Origin: Parvularcula sp. IMCC14364
Lineage (GTDB): Bacteria > Pseudomonadota > Alphaproteobacteria > Caulobacterales > Parvularculaceae
Length of the DNA: 64,000 nt
Direction: 5' to 3'
NCBI RefSeq assembly: GCF_030758415.1
Contig: NZ_CP132334.1
Location: 434,001 to 498,000, forward strand
Below the pieces are notes generated by a model. The model made no database searches and had not been told where the DNA came from. It saw only the letters and a list, made by a program, of their open reading frames with translations. Position 1 is the first letter of the stretch; each line of letters opens with the position of its first letter. Both the position numbers and the translations under genes were made by a program. Below, piece after piece: positions 1 through 8,040 of the stretch.

Positions 1-252
1 GTTGTGATCTTGGCTGGTTGCGCCGGCTGGGTGCAGGAGCGCCCGGATATACGCCTTCATGGTCGTGTACTGTCAATTTATGAAGTAACCGACTTTGTTG
101 GCTCATGTGAGGAACTGGCAACGCGCAGCGCAGGCTTGTCTGAATATCGTGAGATTGCTGTCACGACAGGTAGATCTCATGGGGCGTTTTATACCCCTGA
201 CCCGGTGTGGGTTGAGCCGTTGCTCGCATGGATCAGCCACAAGGCTGAATAG
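1..252 (+). CDS. Alpha/beta hydrolase, C-terminal part (cut by window start)
   Basis: The frame is open at the left edge, so only about the last 83 residues are visible. The end of the protein carries a Ser-His-Gly-Ala-Phe-Tyr stretch followed by a Pro-Asp-Pro-Val-Trp helix start, which is how the catalytic-histidine loop and last helix look in many secreted alpha/beta hydrolases. The nucleophile elbow and acid would lie upstream, outside the window. The call rests on this short C-terminal resemblance only; substrate unknown. Confidence 0.55.
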   Translation, partial: VVILAGCAGWVQERPDIRLHGRVLSIYEVTDFVGSCEELATRSAGLSEYREIAVTTGRSHGAFYTPDPVWVEPLLAWISHKAE

Positions 253-286
253 TCGTGAAAGATAATTGATCTGCAGTTTTCGGGTG

Positions 287-314
287 AAAAAAAAGAGCGG
301 CCAGTAGGCCGCTC
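287..314 (-). terminator. Rho-independent terminator of the PLDc_N-like gene
   Basis: An 8-bp perfect stem (gagcggcc / ggccgctc) with an AGTA loop is followed, on the minus strand, by eight T residues. It lies about 25 bases after the stop of the small membrane-protein gene at 338-520 and also faces the end of the hydrolase gene. Confidence 0.85.
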
Positions 315-337
315 CTGTTATCATGTTATCCGCTAGT

Positions 338-520
338 TCAGGCTGCCTGTGCGGATGATTTTGGTCCGGCCAAAAACCAGACGATCAGTCCGACAAGCGG
401 GAATACCAGTACCAGCAATGTCCAGAGAACTTTTGCCAGCGGTGTTGCGCCGGAACCAATAATATTCATGATCGCCCATATGGCGACAACAAAATGCAGT
501 ATGGCGAGTAATGTGCCCAT
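338..520 (-). CDS. Small PLDc_N-type membrane protein
   Basis: A 60-residue protein with two hydrophobic segments (about residues 3-22 and 30-51) separated by a short polar turn. The pattern, ending in Pro-Leu-x-Gly-Leu-Ile-Val-Trp-Phe, is that of the phospholipase D/cardiolipin synthase N-terminal domain found alone in many short membrane proteins. No catalytic HKD motif is present, so it is not itself a synthase. The start is supported by an AAAGGAC ribosome site seven bases upstream, and the gene has its own terminator. Role unknown, probably an inner-membrane accessory or stress protein. Confidence 0.7.
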   Translation of the reverse strand: MGTLLAILHFVVAIWAIMNIIGSGATPLAKVLWTLLVLVFPLVGLIVWFLAGPKSSAQAA

Positions 521-588
521 CGTTAATGTCCTTTGGTAACTGTTATACCCGAAGAAACACTATTGACTGCTTTTGGTTCCATAAAAGA

Positions 589-1458
589 TCAATGCGCCGC
601 GTCATGAACTTTCTTGGGTAGAAAAAATAGCGGCACTGTCATCAGTACCATGACGATCAATCCCGGAATGCCCACAATGCCGCGCAGGAAAACATCATCC
701 GTCACCAGCACAAAAAGCGTCATGGGGGCGACAGCATTGAGCACACCGTGAAAAATTGACCCGGCGAAGACAGAGCCTGACCGGTCGCGCAGATATCCCA
801 TCCACGGTGACAGCATCAGGCAGAAGCCCACCATCATGATCGGACCAAGCACCGGTTCACCTGGATAATTATGGCCATGCACAATAATTGGTGCGTGCCA
901 CAGCCCCCAGGCAAGACCGGTGAAGAGGGCGGCAGACCAGAAACCGCCAGGCCGAAATACCGACCAGAGATAGCCGCGCCAGCCAAGCTCTTCGGACAAT
1001 GTGGCAATACCGTTGATCAAAGCGCCGGTCAGGGCAGAAAGCAGGAGAACCACTAGAAATGGCGGCATCGAGTCCAGCGCGGTGGCCGCCTGTTCTTCAC
1101 CCAGCTGGCTTTCCAGCACTGGCCGTATGCCGTCAGCATAGCTCTGCGTCTCGACGCCATTGAAAAAAGGTGACAGCCAGGTTGCAGCCAGTATGGCGAG
1201 GGCTGGTACGAGTATGGCAACCAGCCACCAGAGGGAAGGCATGAAGCGCAAGCCGAGCATCTTTTTCAGCGCGCCGCGATCAAACATCATCGCCGTAACA
1301 AGCGCTCCGATGGCCGGTCCGAACATATAGGCAAAGAGATAGATGACGTCTCCCGCCTTGAAGGTTTCACCGATAAGCCCGCCCATGCGCAGCGCATAGA
1401 ACAGCCCCCAGCTATAGGTGCAGCTGATGAGAAGAAAAACGACTGATCTTTTTACCAT
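589..1458 (-). CDS. CPBP-family intramembrane metalloprotease
   Basis: A 289-residue integral membrane protein with about eight hydrophobic segments. Near residue 155 it shows the CPBP/Abi signature Glu-Glu-Leu-Gly-Trp-Arg-Gly-Tyr, followed by a His in a Trp-His-Ala-Pro context near 188 and a further His in Phe-His-Gly near 238; these are the expected metal/catalytic residues of the Rce1-like family. Such proteins cleave or mature membrane peptides, though substrates are rarely known in bacteria. A GGAGG ribosome site lies seven bases before the start. It is a single-gene unit divergent from the dihydrolipoamide dehydrogenase gene. Confidence 0.85.
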   Translation of the reverse strand: MVKRSVVFLLISCTYSWGLFYALRMGGLIGETFKAGDVIYLFAYMFGPAIGALVTAMMFDRGALKKMLGLRFMPSLWWLVAILVPALAILAATWLSPFFNGVETQSYADGIRPVLESQLGEEQAATALDSMPPFLVVLLLSALTGALINGIATLSEELGWRGYLWSVFRPGGFWSAALFTGLAWGLWHAPIIVHGHNYPGEPVLGPIMMVGFCLMLSPWMGYLRDRSGSVFAGSIFHGVLNAVAPMTLFVLVTDDVFLRGIVGIPGLIVMVLMTVPLFFLPKKVHDAAH

Positions 1459-1615
1459 GACAATACCTCCACGCGATTCTTTTATTCGTTAATTCGCAAA
1501 AAAGCAAAATATAAATCCAGACCCCGCTGAAAGGCCGCGCCGGTTGACCTTGCCGTGGCAAGGGGGCTAAGGCCCTGACACCCTGTAACCCACGTCTGAT
1601 CAAGGATTTCTCGAC

Positions 1616-3025
1616 ATGGCTTCTTCTTTCGACATTGTTGTCATCGGTGGCGGCCCCGGTGGCTATAACGCGGCAATCCGGGCCGGGCAGCTTGGTCTGT
1701 CTGTCGCCTGTGTGGAGATGCGATCAACACAGAAATTCGGCGGCACCTGTCTGAATGTCGGCTGCATCCCGTCCAAGGCGTTGCTCCATGCATCAGAGCT
1801 TTACGAGGAAGCTTTGCAGAATTTCGAGGGTCTCGGCATCAAGTTCAGCGGTCTGAAGCTGGACCTTCCACAGATGCTGAAACAGAAAGATGATGCCGTG
1901 GAAGGTCTGACGACCGGCATTGAATATCTGTTCAAGAAGAACAAGGTCACCGGCATTCTCGGGCGCGGCGAAATTACCGGCAAGGGCAAGGTAACGGTGC
2001 ACAAGGAAGATGGCAGCACGCAGGAGTTGACAGCAAAAGACATCATCATTGCGACAGGCTCTGAGGTGATGCCGCTGCCGGGCGTGGAAATTGATGAAGA
2101 GCGCATTGTGTCGTCAACAGGTGCGCTTTCCCTGCCAGCTGTACCCAAGCATATGATCGTTGTCGGTGGGGGCATCATTGGTCTGGAACTGGGCTCTGTC
2201 TGGCGTCGCCTGGGCGCCAAAGTGACGGTGGTCGAGTTTCTGGACCGGATCATTCCGGGCATGGACGGGGAAGTCGCCAAGCAGTTCATGCGTATTCTGA
2301 AAAAGCAGGGCATGGATTTCAAACTGGGTCACAAAGTGACCGGCGTGGAGAAACTGAAAACCAAGCTCAAGGTATCCATCGAGCCTGCTAAAGGCGGTGA
2401 TGCAGAAACCATCGACTGCGATACTGTTCTGGTCTCGATTGGCCGCCGCCCGTACACGCAAAGCCTTGGTCTTGAAAATGCAGGTGTACAGACGGACAAG
2501 CGCGGCTTTATCGAAACCGATCATTTCCGCACCTCGGCAGAGGGCATATGGGCGGTAGGTGACTGTATTCAAGGGCCAATGCTGGCCCACAAGGCAGAGG
2601 ATGACGCCGTTGCCTGTGTCGAGTTGATTGCCGGCAAGGCAGGGCATGTGAATTACGACCTCGTGCCGGGTGTCATCTATTCCGCGCCGGAAGTCGCGTC
2701 AGTCGGCAAGACGGAAGAAGAGTTGAAAGAAGCAGGCATCGCGTACAAGACCGGTAAATTCCCGTTCATGGCCAACAGCCGGGCCAAAACAAATCATGAC
2801 ACGGATGGTTTTGTGAAAGTGCTTGCGCATAAGGAAACAGATGAGGTGCTGGGCGTGCATATCATTGGCACAGGGGCAGGGGAGCTGATCGCGGAAGTCT
2901 GTGTCGCCATGGAGTTTGGCGCTGCCTCGGAAGACATCGCCCGCACCTGTCACGCGCACCCGACCCGCTCGGAAGCTGTCCGTCAGGCAGCCATGGGCGT
3001 CGAGGGCTGGACCATGCAGGCGTGA
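1616..3025 (+). CDS. lpdA: Dihydrolipoyl dehydrogenase
   Basis: The 469-residue flavoprotein E3 reoxidises the lipoyl group of the pyruvate, 2-oxoglutarate and glycine-cleavage complexes, passing electrons to NAD. It begins with the FAD-binding Gly-Gly-Gly-Pro-Gly-Gly-Tyr fold (residues 11-17), has the redox disulfide in Gly-Gly-Thr-Cys-Leu-Asn-Val-Gly-Cys (about 43-51), a second dinucleotide fold Gly-Gly-Gly-Ile-Ile-Gly-Leu-Glu near 184, and the C-terminal His-Ala-His-Pro-Thr-Arg-Ser-Glu catalytic dyad near 447-454. Length matches the family. No E1 or E2 gene is adjacent, so this copy is an isolated lpd. The next gene starts within or just after its stop codon. Confidence 0.96.
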   Translation: MASSFDIVVIGGGPGGYNAAIRAGQLGLSVACVEMRSTQKFGGTCLNVGCIPSKALLHASELYEEALQNFEGLGIKFSGLKLDLPQMLKQKDDAVEGLTTGIEYLFKKNKVTGILGRGEITGKGKVTVHKEDGSTQELTAKDIIIATGSEVMPLPGVEIDEERIVSSTGALSLPAVPKHMIVVGGGIIGLELGSVWRRLGAKVTVVEFLDRIIPGMDGEVAKQFMRILKKQGMDFKLGHKVTGVEKLKTKLKVSIEPAKGGDAETIDCDTVLVSIGRRPYTQSLGLENAGVQTDKRGFIETDHFRTSAEGIWAVGDCIQGPMLAHKAEDDAVACVELIAGKAGHVNYDLVPGVIYSAPEVASVGKTEEELKEAGIAYKTGKFPFMANSRAKTNHDTDGFVKVLAHKETDEVLGVHIIGTGAGELIAEVCVAMEFGAASEDIARTCHAHPTRSEAVRQAAMGVEGWTMQA

Positions 3026-3033
3026 GCGGAAAA

Positions 3034-3576
3034 ATGATCTACGCCGTGACAAGAAGACTGTTCTTTATCGGCGCCGTGCTCGCGCTGGCGGCATGTACAA
3101 GCACGAAGGTCCCCACTGCTGACGGGGGCGATACCCTGACAGTGATATATCTCGTGCGCCACGCGGAGAAACAGACGGGCACTGATCCGTCTCTCACCGT
3201 CGCCGGGCAGGAAAGAGCAGCGCTCCTGGCGCGGGAGTTGTCAGACGCGGGACTCACACACATTCATTCAACTGAGTACAGGCGCACGCGCGAGACGGCG
3301 ATGCCCGTTGCACAATTCACTGGTCTGCCAGTCAGCCTGTATGATCCGCGGGACCTGCCGGGCTTTGCCGCGCGCCTGACAGAAGAGCCGGGCACCCATC
3401 TTGTGGTTGGCCATTCCAACACGACACCAGCGCTGGTTGCGGCACTGGGCGGTGAGCCCGGCACGCCGATCTATGAAAAAAGCGAATATGACCGGCTTTA
3501 TGTCGTCACGATACCGGCGGAGGGCGCGGTCGCCACAGAGCTGCGGCGATATGGCGCAGCCTATATCCCGGAATAG
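3034..3576 (+). CDS. Lipoprotein of the histidine phosphatase (SixA/PGAM) superfamily
   Basis: The protein starts with a lipoprotein signal ending in Leu-Ala-Ala-Cys, so it should be anchored in the outer or inner membrane facing the periplasm. The phosphohistidine motif appears as Leu-Val-Arg-His-Ala-Glu-Lys near residue 44, a second basic region is Tyr-Arg-Arg-Thr-Arg-Glu-Thr-Ala near 89, and the second catalytic His is in Val-Val-Gly-His-Ser-Asn near 131. These are the RHG-type, Arg and second His of the branch-2-like small phosphatases. An upstream GTG at 3022 overlaps the lpdA stop; the ATG at 3034 fits the signal peptide better. Substrate unknown. Confidence 0.82.
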   Translation: MIYAVTRRLFFIGAVLALAACTSTKVPTADGGDTLTVIYLVRHAEKQTGTDPSLTVAGQERAALLARELSDAGLTHIHSTEYRRTRETAMPVAQFTGLPVSLYDPRDLPGFAARLTEEPGTHLVVGHSNTTPALVAALGGEPGTPIYEKSEYDRLYVVTIPAEGAVATELRRYGAAYIPE

Positions 3577-3641
3577 CCACGTCTTCTCTCGACAGACAGG
3601 CGCTGTCAGCCGCATAGTGCGCCGAACAATGAGGATGCCAC

Positions 3642-3911
3642 ATGAGCGAACTATCACTGGGGTGGCCTGATCTTGTCGGCTTTGTCGGCGTCGCCTTCCT
3701 GCTCTCGTCCTATGCAGGCCTGCAATTTGGCAAGATTTCGGCTGAGGCACCTCTCTACTCTGTGCTTAATGCGCTTGCAGCTTTGCTGATTCTGTTCTCG
3801 CTGATCTTTTCCTTCAACGCCGCCAGCTTTGTGATCGAGCTATTCTGGCTGATCATCAGTCTGGTCGGTCTTGTGCGGTCACTTCGCAAACGGGCAAAAG
3901 AATCAGAATAA
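3642..3911 (+). CDS. CBU_0592-like small membrane protein
   Basis: An 89-residue protein with three hydrophobic segments (about 9-27, 39-57 and 60-79) and a basic C-terminus. The Gly-x-x-Gly-Val-Ala-Phe-Leu-Leu-Ser-Ser-Tyr start and Tyr-x-x-Leu-Asn-Ala-Leu-Ala-Ala core resemble the CBU_0592 family of uncharacterised inner-membrane proteins. A GAGGA ribosome site precedes the ATG. Its stop abuts the convergent HIT gene. Function unknown. Confidence 0.65.
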   Translation: MSELSLGWPDLVGFVGVAFLLSSYAGLQFGKISAEAPLYSVLNALAALLILFSLIFSFNAASFVIELFWLIISLVGLVRSLRKRAKESE

Positions 3912-4346
3912 TCAATGGCTTGTGCCAATAACCTGACGTATTTTTGTGACCATCGCAGCGGCAGCATCTGGGGTGTAGGCCTCGCGCGTGCCAAAACCGA
4001 TGGCGCTATCCGGCCAGGCCGGGTCTGTCTGGTTGCGGGCAACTATATGGATGTGCAGTTGCGGCACCATGTTGCCGAAGGCGGCGATGTTGATCTTGTC
4101 GCAGCCTGTTGCCTGCTTCAACATCCGGGAGATCAGGCTTATTTCCTGATAACAGATGGACTGATCCTCCTGCTTCAGGTCAAAAATTTCCGTGGCATCC
4201 CGTCTCTGGGGCACCAGCACCAGCCACGGGAAGCGGCAGTCATTCATCAGACGTATCTGGCATAATGCCAGCTTTGCAACATTGATCGTGTCTGCCTCAA
4301 TCCGGGCATCCAGAAAAAACTTATGGGCCTGCCTTTGGGCGCTCAT
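3912..4346 (-). CDS. HIT-domain nucleotide-binding protein
   Basis: About 144 residues from the chosen start. The histidine-triad motif reads Gln-Leu-His-Ile-His-Ile-Val-Ala-Arg near the C-terminal third: the first two triad histidines are kept and the third position is Val-Ala-Arg rather than a clear His, as in several bacterial HIT proteins of the galT/HIT diadenosine branch. Family members hydrolyse nucleotide phosphoramidates or dinucleotide polyphosphates. An upstream ATG at 4376 would add ten residues that look untranslated. A broken relative of the same family lies at 6104-6328, on the other side of the peptide transporter. Confidence 0.82.
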   Translation of the reverse strand: MSAQRQAHKFFLDARIEADTINVAKLALCQIRLMNDCRFPWLVLVPQRRDATEIFDLKQEDQSICYQEISLISRMLKQATGCDKINIAAFGNMVPQLHIHIVARNQTDPAWPDSAIGFGTREAYTPDAAAAMVTKIRQVIGTSH

Positions 4347-4518
4347 ATAATGACATTTCCTCATCCGGGAGGGCATCTGGCCGTAAACGGGCGTGCCCGG
4401 CTTTTATTTCACTTTGAGTGTGCTCAAAAAGTGGCATAGGGTGACAAAAATTTGTCTCATAGTTGATGAGGCGGGAAAACAACAATCTGGCCGTTCAGTG
4501 CCGGATAAAGAGGGTATT

Positions 4519-6048
4519 ATGAGTGACACATCTACGGCAGGACCGCTTGACGGCGATAAAAGCTTTTTAGGCCACCCTAAAGGGCTGCAAACATTGTTCC
4601 TCACCGAGATGTGGGAGCGCATGAGTTATTACGGTATGCGTGGATTGCTGGTTTTATTCATGACGGCGACCATGGCTGAAGGCGGGCTGGCAATAAGTGT
4701 GGCTACAGCAACCGCAATTTACGGTCTTTATACAGCATCGGTTTATTTTATGGGCTTGCCGGGGGGGTGGATTGCTGACCGCATGATCGGTTCCCAAAAG
4801 GCCATCTGGTATGGCGGCATCATAATTATGTTCGGCCATATCGTACTGGCTATCCCTAGCGATAAAACTTTCTTTGTTGGTCTCATATTGGTTGTACTGG
4901 GTACAGGGTTGCTCAAGCCAAATATTTCTGCGGTGGTGGGGCAGCTTTATAGCGCCAAGGATGCACGGCGAGATTCCGGTTACGCACTTTATTACATGGG
5001 TATCAATATTGGTTCCTTCATTGGTTACACGGTGTGTGGCTGGTTGTATGAAAACCAGGGTGTCCACTGGGCGTTCGGTGCATCGGCGATCGGTATGGCC
5101 CTGGGCCTGATATATTTCTGGTTTACGAACAAAGATCTGAACGGTGCAGGCGAGGCGCCCAATTCACCTCTTTCATCAAGCGCCCAACGAAAAGGCTGGG
5201 GAGTGATCTGGGCCTTCCTGGCAGTTCTGGCGGCTGTGACCATCGCCATGTTGATGGGACTTTTTACCTTTGACCCGATTGCCTTGTCCAAAGTGACGGC
5301 TGTTATTTTTGTCGGAATATTCGTGCTGTATTTTTGCTGGGTGTATTTTGGCGGAAACCTTAGCGGGGTGGAGAAGAAAGGCATGTGGGCATTCCTCCTC
5401 GTTTGCATCGCCTCCACGTGTTTCTGGTCGGGATTTGAACAGGCAGGATCCTCCTTAAACCTGTTCGGGCAGGACTTTACTAACCGCATGATCGGTGATT
5501 TTGAAGTCCCGACGACATGGTTGCAAAACGTCAATCCGTTTTTCATCATAACGCTCACGCCATTTTTCGCAGCTTTCTGGATTTGGCTGGGTAAGCGCAT
5601 GATGACGCCCGGATATGGGCTGAAAATGGGTGCCGGACTCATCATCATGGGGTTGGGCTTTGTCGTTATGATCTTTGCGGCCCAGGCAGCGTCTCAGGGG
5701 AAAGTTGCCATTTTCTGGCTGGTAATGACTTACTTTCTGCACACGGTGGGTGAGTTGACGCTCAGCCCGATTTCCTTGTCTGCGGTGAGTAAATTATCTC
5801 CACCAAGATTCCTGGGACAAATGATGGGTTTGTTCGTCCTGACCTATTCCATGGGAAATATCATCGCCGGACTTTTGGCGGGTGGCTTCGATCCTGAAAA
5901 TGTTGCCGAGATGCCAGACCTCTTCCAGCTGATTGCAACTTTTGCAATTGGTGTCGGCGCCGTGGTGTTCCTTGTCGGGATGTTCACGAAAGGTTGGGAA
6001 AAGGAAATGGAAGACTCCAATGCTGCGCAAGAGGCGAGCACAAATTAG
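4519..6048 (+). CDS. POT/PTR2-family proton-coupled peptide transporter
   Basis: A 509-residue major-facilitator protein that should import di- and tripeptides with protons across the inner membrane. Helix 1 carries the family signature Glu-Met-Trp-Glu-Arg-Met-Ser-Tyr-Tyr-Gly-Met-Arg (residues 31-42), containing the ExxER proton-coupling motif, and the PTR2 signature Gly-Thr-Gly-Leu-Leu-Lys-Pro-Asn-Ile-Ser is seen near 129. The frame extends upstream to 4393, but the ATG at 4519 has an AGAGGG ribosome site and starts at the usual place before the His-Pro-x-Gly-Leu N-terminus. A 12-bp stem at 6064-6104 follows the stop. Confidence 0.93.
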   Translation: MSDTSTAGPLDGDKSFLGHPKGLQTLFLTEMWERMSYYGMRGLLVLFMTATMAEGGLAISVATATAIYGLYTASVYFMGLPGGWIADRMIGSQKAIWYGGIIIMFGHIVLAIPSDKTFFVGLILVVLGTGLLKPNISAVVGQLYSAKDARRDSGYALYYMGINIGSFIGYTVCGWLYENQGVHWAFGASAIGMALGLIYFWFTNKDLNGAGEAPNSPLSSSAQRKGWGVIWAFLAVLAAVTIAMLMGLFTFDPIALSKVTAVIFVGIFVLYFCWVYFGGNLSGVEKKGMWAFLLVCIASTCFWSGFEQAGSSLNLFGQDFTNRMIGDFEVPTTWLQNVNPFFIITLTPFFAAFWIWLGKRMMTPGYGLKMGAGLIIMGLGFVVMIFAAQAASQGKVAIFWLVMTYFLHTVGELTLSPISLSAVSKLSPPRFLGQMMGLFVLTYSMGNIIAGLLAGGFDPENVAEMPDLFQLIATFAIGVGAVVFLVGMFTKGWEKEMEDSNAAQEASTN

Positions 6049-6063
6049 TCACACTCAATAAAA

Positions 6064-6104
6064 TTGAAAGTCGCTTTGGCCAGATTGGTCGTAGCGGCTT
6101 TCAA
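6064..6104 (+). other. Inverted repeat after the peptide transporter gene
   Basis: A 12-bp stem with one G-T pair (ttgaaagtcgct / agcggctttcaa) and a 17-base loop lies 15 bases after the transporter stop. There is no T tract, so it may be an imperfect or Rho-assisted terminator. Confidence 0.4.
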
Positions 6105-6328
6105 TGCCCATGCCATACCGTGTGTGCACACAGCTAAATCAGGATACTGTTGTCACCACCAAACTGGCACTGTCTGAAGGCCGCCTGATGAGAGATTTTC
6201 GCTTCCTCTGGCTGCCTCTTGTGCCGCAACGTGCAGCTGTTTCCAAAATTTTCGATCTCTCGCCGGAAGACCAGCAAATCCTGGCCCGCGAAATCTCGCT
6301 GAGCGGACTCATCAAGAGGTGGATGTAA
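6104..6328 (+). pseudogene. Truncated HIT-domain remnant
   Basis: The 74-codon frame matches the first half of the HIT protein encoded at 3912-4346: shared stretches include Lys-Leu-Ala-Leu, Arg-Leu-Met-x-Asp-x-Arg-Phe, Leu-Val-Pro-Gln-Arg and Lys-Ile-Phe-Asp-Leu. The frame stops before the His-x-His-x-His triad, so it cannot be a working hydrolase. It is best read as a diverged paralog that lost its 3' half. Its own start is unclear, since resemblance begins about ten codons into the frame. Confidence 0.7.
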
Positions 6329-6459
6329 GGCGAAGGCTAGCACGCGCTTTGGCGTCTCAATACGATGTCACATTGCAATGATTGATGTGATATACGAAAT
6401 GTGTACGGTCCCGTGTGGGATTACTGGACAGGATTGTCCGCAACAAAAGGAAGTTTGAC

Positions 6460-7410
6460 ATGAAATATCTGATGCTCGGCGCAGCAGCACTGGCGCTGAC
6501 CGCTTGCGCCGCTGAAAACAAGGAAGCCGAAGCGGCTGTTGAAGAAGCGGCAGAAACAGTTGTCGAAACAGTAGAAGTTGCGGCACCAGAGCCAGCAACA
6601 TCCGGCATTACGGTTGCCCCAAAAGAGCGCCAGCTCGAGCTCATCCTGGCGGCCCAGCCAGAAGAAGTGCAGGCCCGTTATGATGCGCGCAACCCGTATG
6701 AGACACTCCTTTTCCTCGGCATTGAGCCGGGCATGAATGTCGCGGAAATCCTGCCGGGCGGTGGCTGGTATTCCAAGCTCCTGCTGCCCTATCTTGGGGA
6801 AAAGGGCACTCTCCATGGGGTCGATTACGACATTGAGATGTGGCCGCTGTTTGGCGGGTTTGCCACGGAAGAATTCCTTGAAGCGCGCAAGACCTGGGCT
6901 GAAACCTGGAGTGCGCAGGCAGAAGAGTGGCGTTCTCCAGCCAGTGCCTCTTTGAACGCTTTCACAATCTCGACGGCCCCGGCAGAGGCTGCCGGCACAC
7001 TGGATGCCGTGCTGATGGTCCGCGCGTACCACCATTTCAACCGCTTTGAAGATCAGGGCGGCTATGCCACGGCAGCGCTGGAAGAAATCATGACCCTGCT
7101 GAAGCCGGGCGGCATTGTTGGTGTGGTTCAGCACCGCGCGCCAGAAGGCAACAGCGATGAGTGGGCCAATGGCGACAATGGCTATGTCAAACAAAGCGAA
7201 GTCATTGCTGATTTCGAGGCCGCCGGTTTTGAACTGGTCGAAGCCAGTGAAATCAACGCCAACCCGAAAGATCAGCCAACAGAAGAAGACATGGTCTGGC
7301 GTCTGCCGCCTACACTTGGCACCAGTGGTGAGGACGAAGAGCTGCGTGCGCAGATGATGGAGATCGGTGAGACCGACCGCATGACCCTGAAATTCCGCAA
7401 GCCTGCTTAA
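6460..7410 (+). CDS. Lipoprotein with class I methyltransferase-like fold (COG4798 type)
   Basis: The 316-residue product begins with a lipoprotein signal ending Leu-Thr-Ala-Cys (about residues 14-17), then a Glu/Ala-rich linker of some 30 residues. The body has the Arg-Asn-Pro-Tyr-Glu-x-Leu-x-Phe-x-Gly-Ile-x-Pro-Gly start and an Ile-Leu-Pro-Gly-Gly-Gly-Trp-Tyr SAM-like glycine motif typical of the predicted periplasmic methyltransferases of COG4798. Because SAM is not expected outside the cytoplasm, the true activity is uncertain. The ATG at 6460 is chosen because it starts the signal peptide and follows an AAAAGGAAG ribosome site. Confidence 0.8.
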   Translation: MKYLMLGAAALALTACAAENKEAEAAVEEAAETVVETVEVAAPEPATSGITVAPKERQLELILAAQPEEVQARYDARNPYETLLFLGIEPGMNVAEILPGGGWYSKLLLPYLGEKGTLHGVDYDIEMWPLFGGFATEEFLEARKTWAETWSAQAEEWRSPASASLNAFTISTAPAEAAGTLDAVLMVRAYHHFNRFEDQGGYATAALEEIMTLLKPGGIVGVVQHRAPEGNSDEWANGDNGYVKQSEVIADFEAAGFELVEASEINANPKDQPTEEDMVWRLPPTLGTSGEDEELRAQMMEIGETDRMTLKFRKPA

Positions 7411-7425
7411 CCGTCAGGACAAAAG

Positions 7426-8019
7426 TCAGGAAAAATCTTTTGCAAGCTCTTCCCGGTTCGCCGGGGAGAGTACGCTCAGATGCGCATATTCAGGATGATC
7501 CGACCCGATCAGAACCTGCGTCGCAGGGGTGGTGAATTCTTTTTTCTGTGCATCATTGAAGGGAAAGTGAAAGAAGTGCACGGATGATGTTTTACCGTCC
7601 TCCGTGGTACGCTCGGCATCATCTTCCGGGACGGCATAGATTTTCTCATCGCCAACCTGAATGAAAACGTGGTTTTCGATGCCCCCCAGCCGCAGCAGAA
7701 GATTGAGGCGACGCTTTGGATCATCAATCTCGAACATCATTGTTGCCACAAGTTCACTGCCCTGTGGGATCAGCGGGTTATAGGCAGACATTTCATCGAC
7801 AAGCTGTTCGTCACCGCCACGTTCAATGAAAAGCATTTCCTGTATCTGGAACAGCATCGTATCATAGCTCTCGAAATAGAAGGTACAATGTGGTCCCACA
7901 TCCAGTCGCCGGCGCTTCTTGGCGGGCAGCAGTTGGGCGCGCAGCTCAGCGCGCTGACGGCCAAATTCTTCCGGTGAGATAATATCGTCAGGGGTGATGC
8001 GTCTTTCGGCAACTGGCAT
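7426..8019 (-). CDS. DUF3501 family protein
   Basis: A 197-residue soluble protein starting Arg-x-Ile-x-Pro-Asp-Asp-Ile, with a basic Lys-Lys-Arg-Arg-Arg cluster and a conserved-looking Phe-Glu-Ser-Tyr-Asp-Thr-Met-Leu-x-Gln-Ile-Gln-Glu-Met-Leu-x-Ile-Glu segment, the hallmark of DUF3501. The family is found together with rubrerythrin and a GlpC-like Fe-S protein, as here, and its biochemical role is not established. It is the last gene of that operon, 21 bases after the Fe-S gene, with a GAGGAG ribosome site. Confidence 0.88.
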   Translation of the reverse strand: MPVAERRITPDDIISPEEFGRQRAELRAQLLPAKKRRRLDVGPHCTFYFESYDTMLFQIQEMLFIERGGDEQLVDEMSAYNPLIPQGSELVATMMFEIDDPKRRLNLLLRLGGIENHVFIQVGDEKIYAVPEDDAERTTEDGKTSSVHFFHFPFNDAQKKEFTTPATQVLIGSDHPEYAHLSVLSPANREELAKDFS

Positions 8020-8040
8020 GTCAGAAATACTCCTCAGTCT

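Noticed and set aside
4393-4518. N-terminal extension of the peptide transporter
   Set aside because: The extra 42 residues do not fit the family and lack a ribosome site; the ATG at 4519 has one.
6421-7194. A 257-codon frame opposite the methyltransferase-like lipoprotein
   Set aside because: It is a shadow of the real gene, Cys- and Phe-rich without any fold signature.
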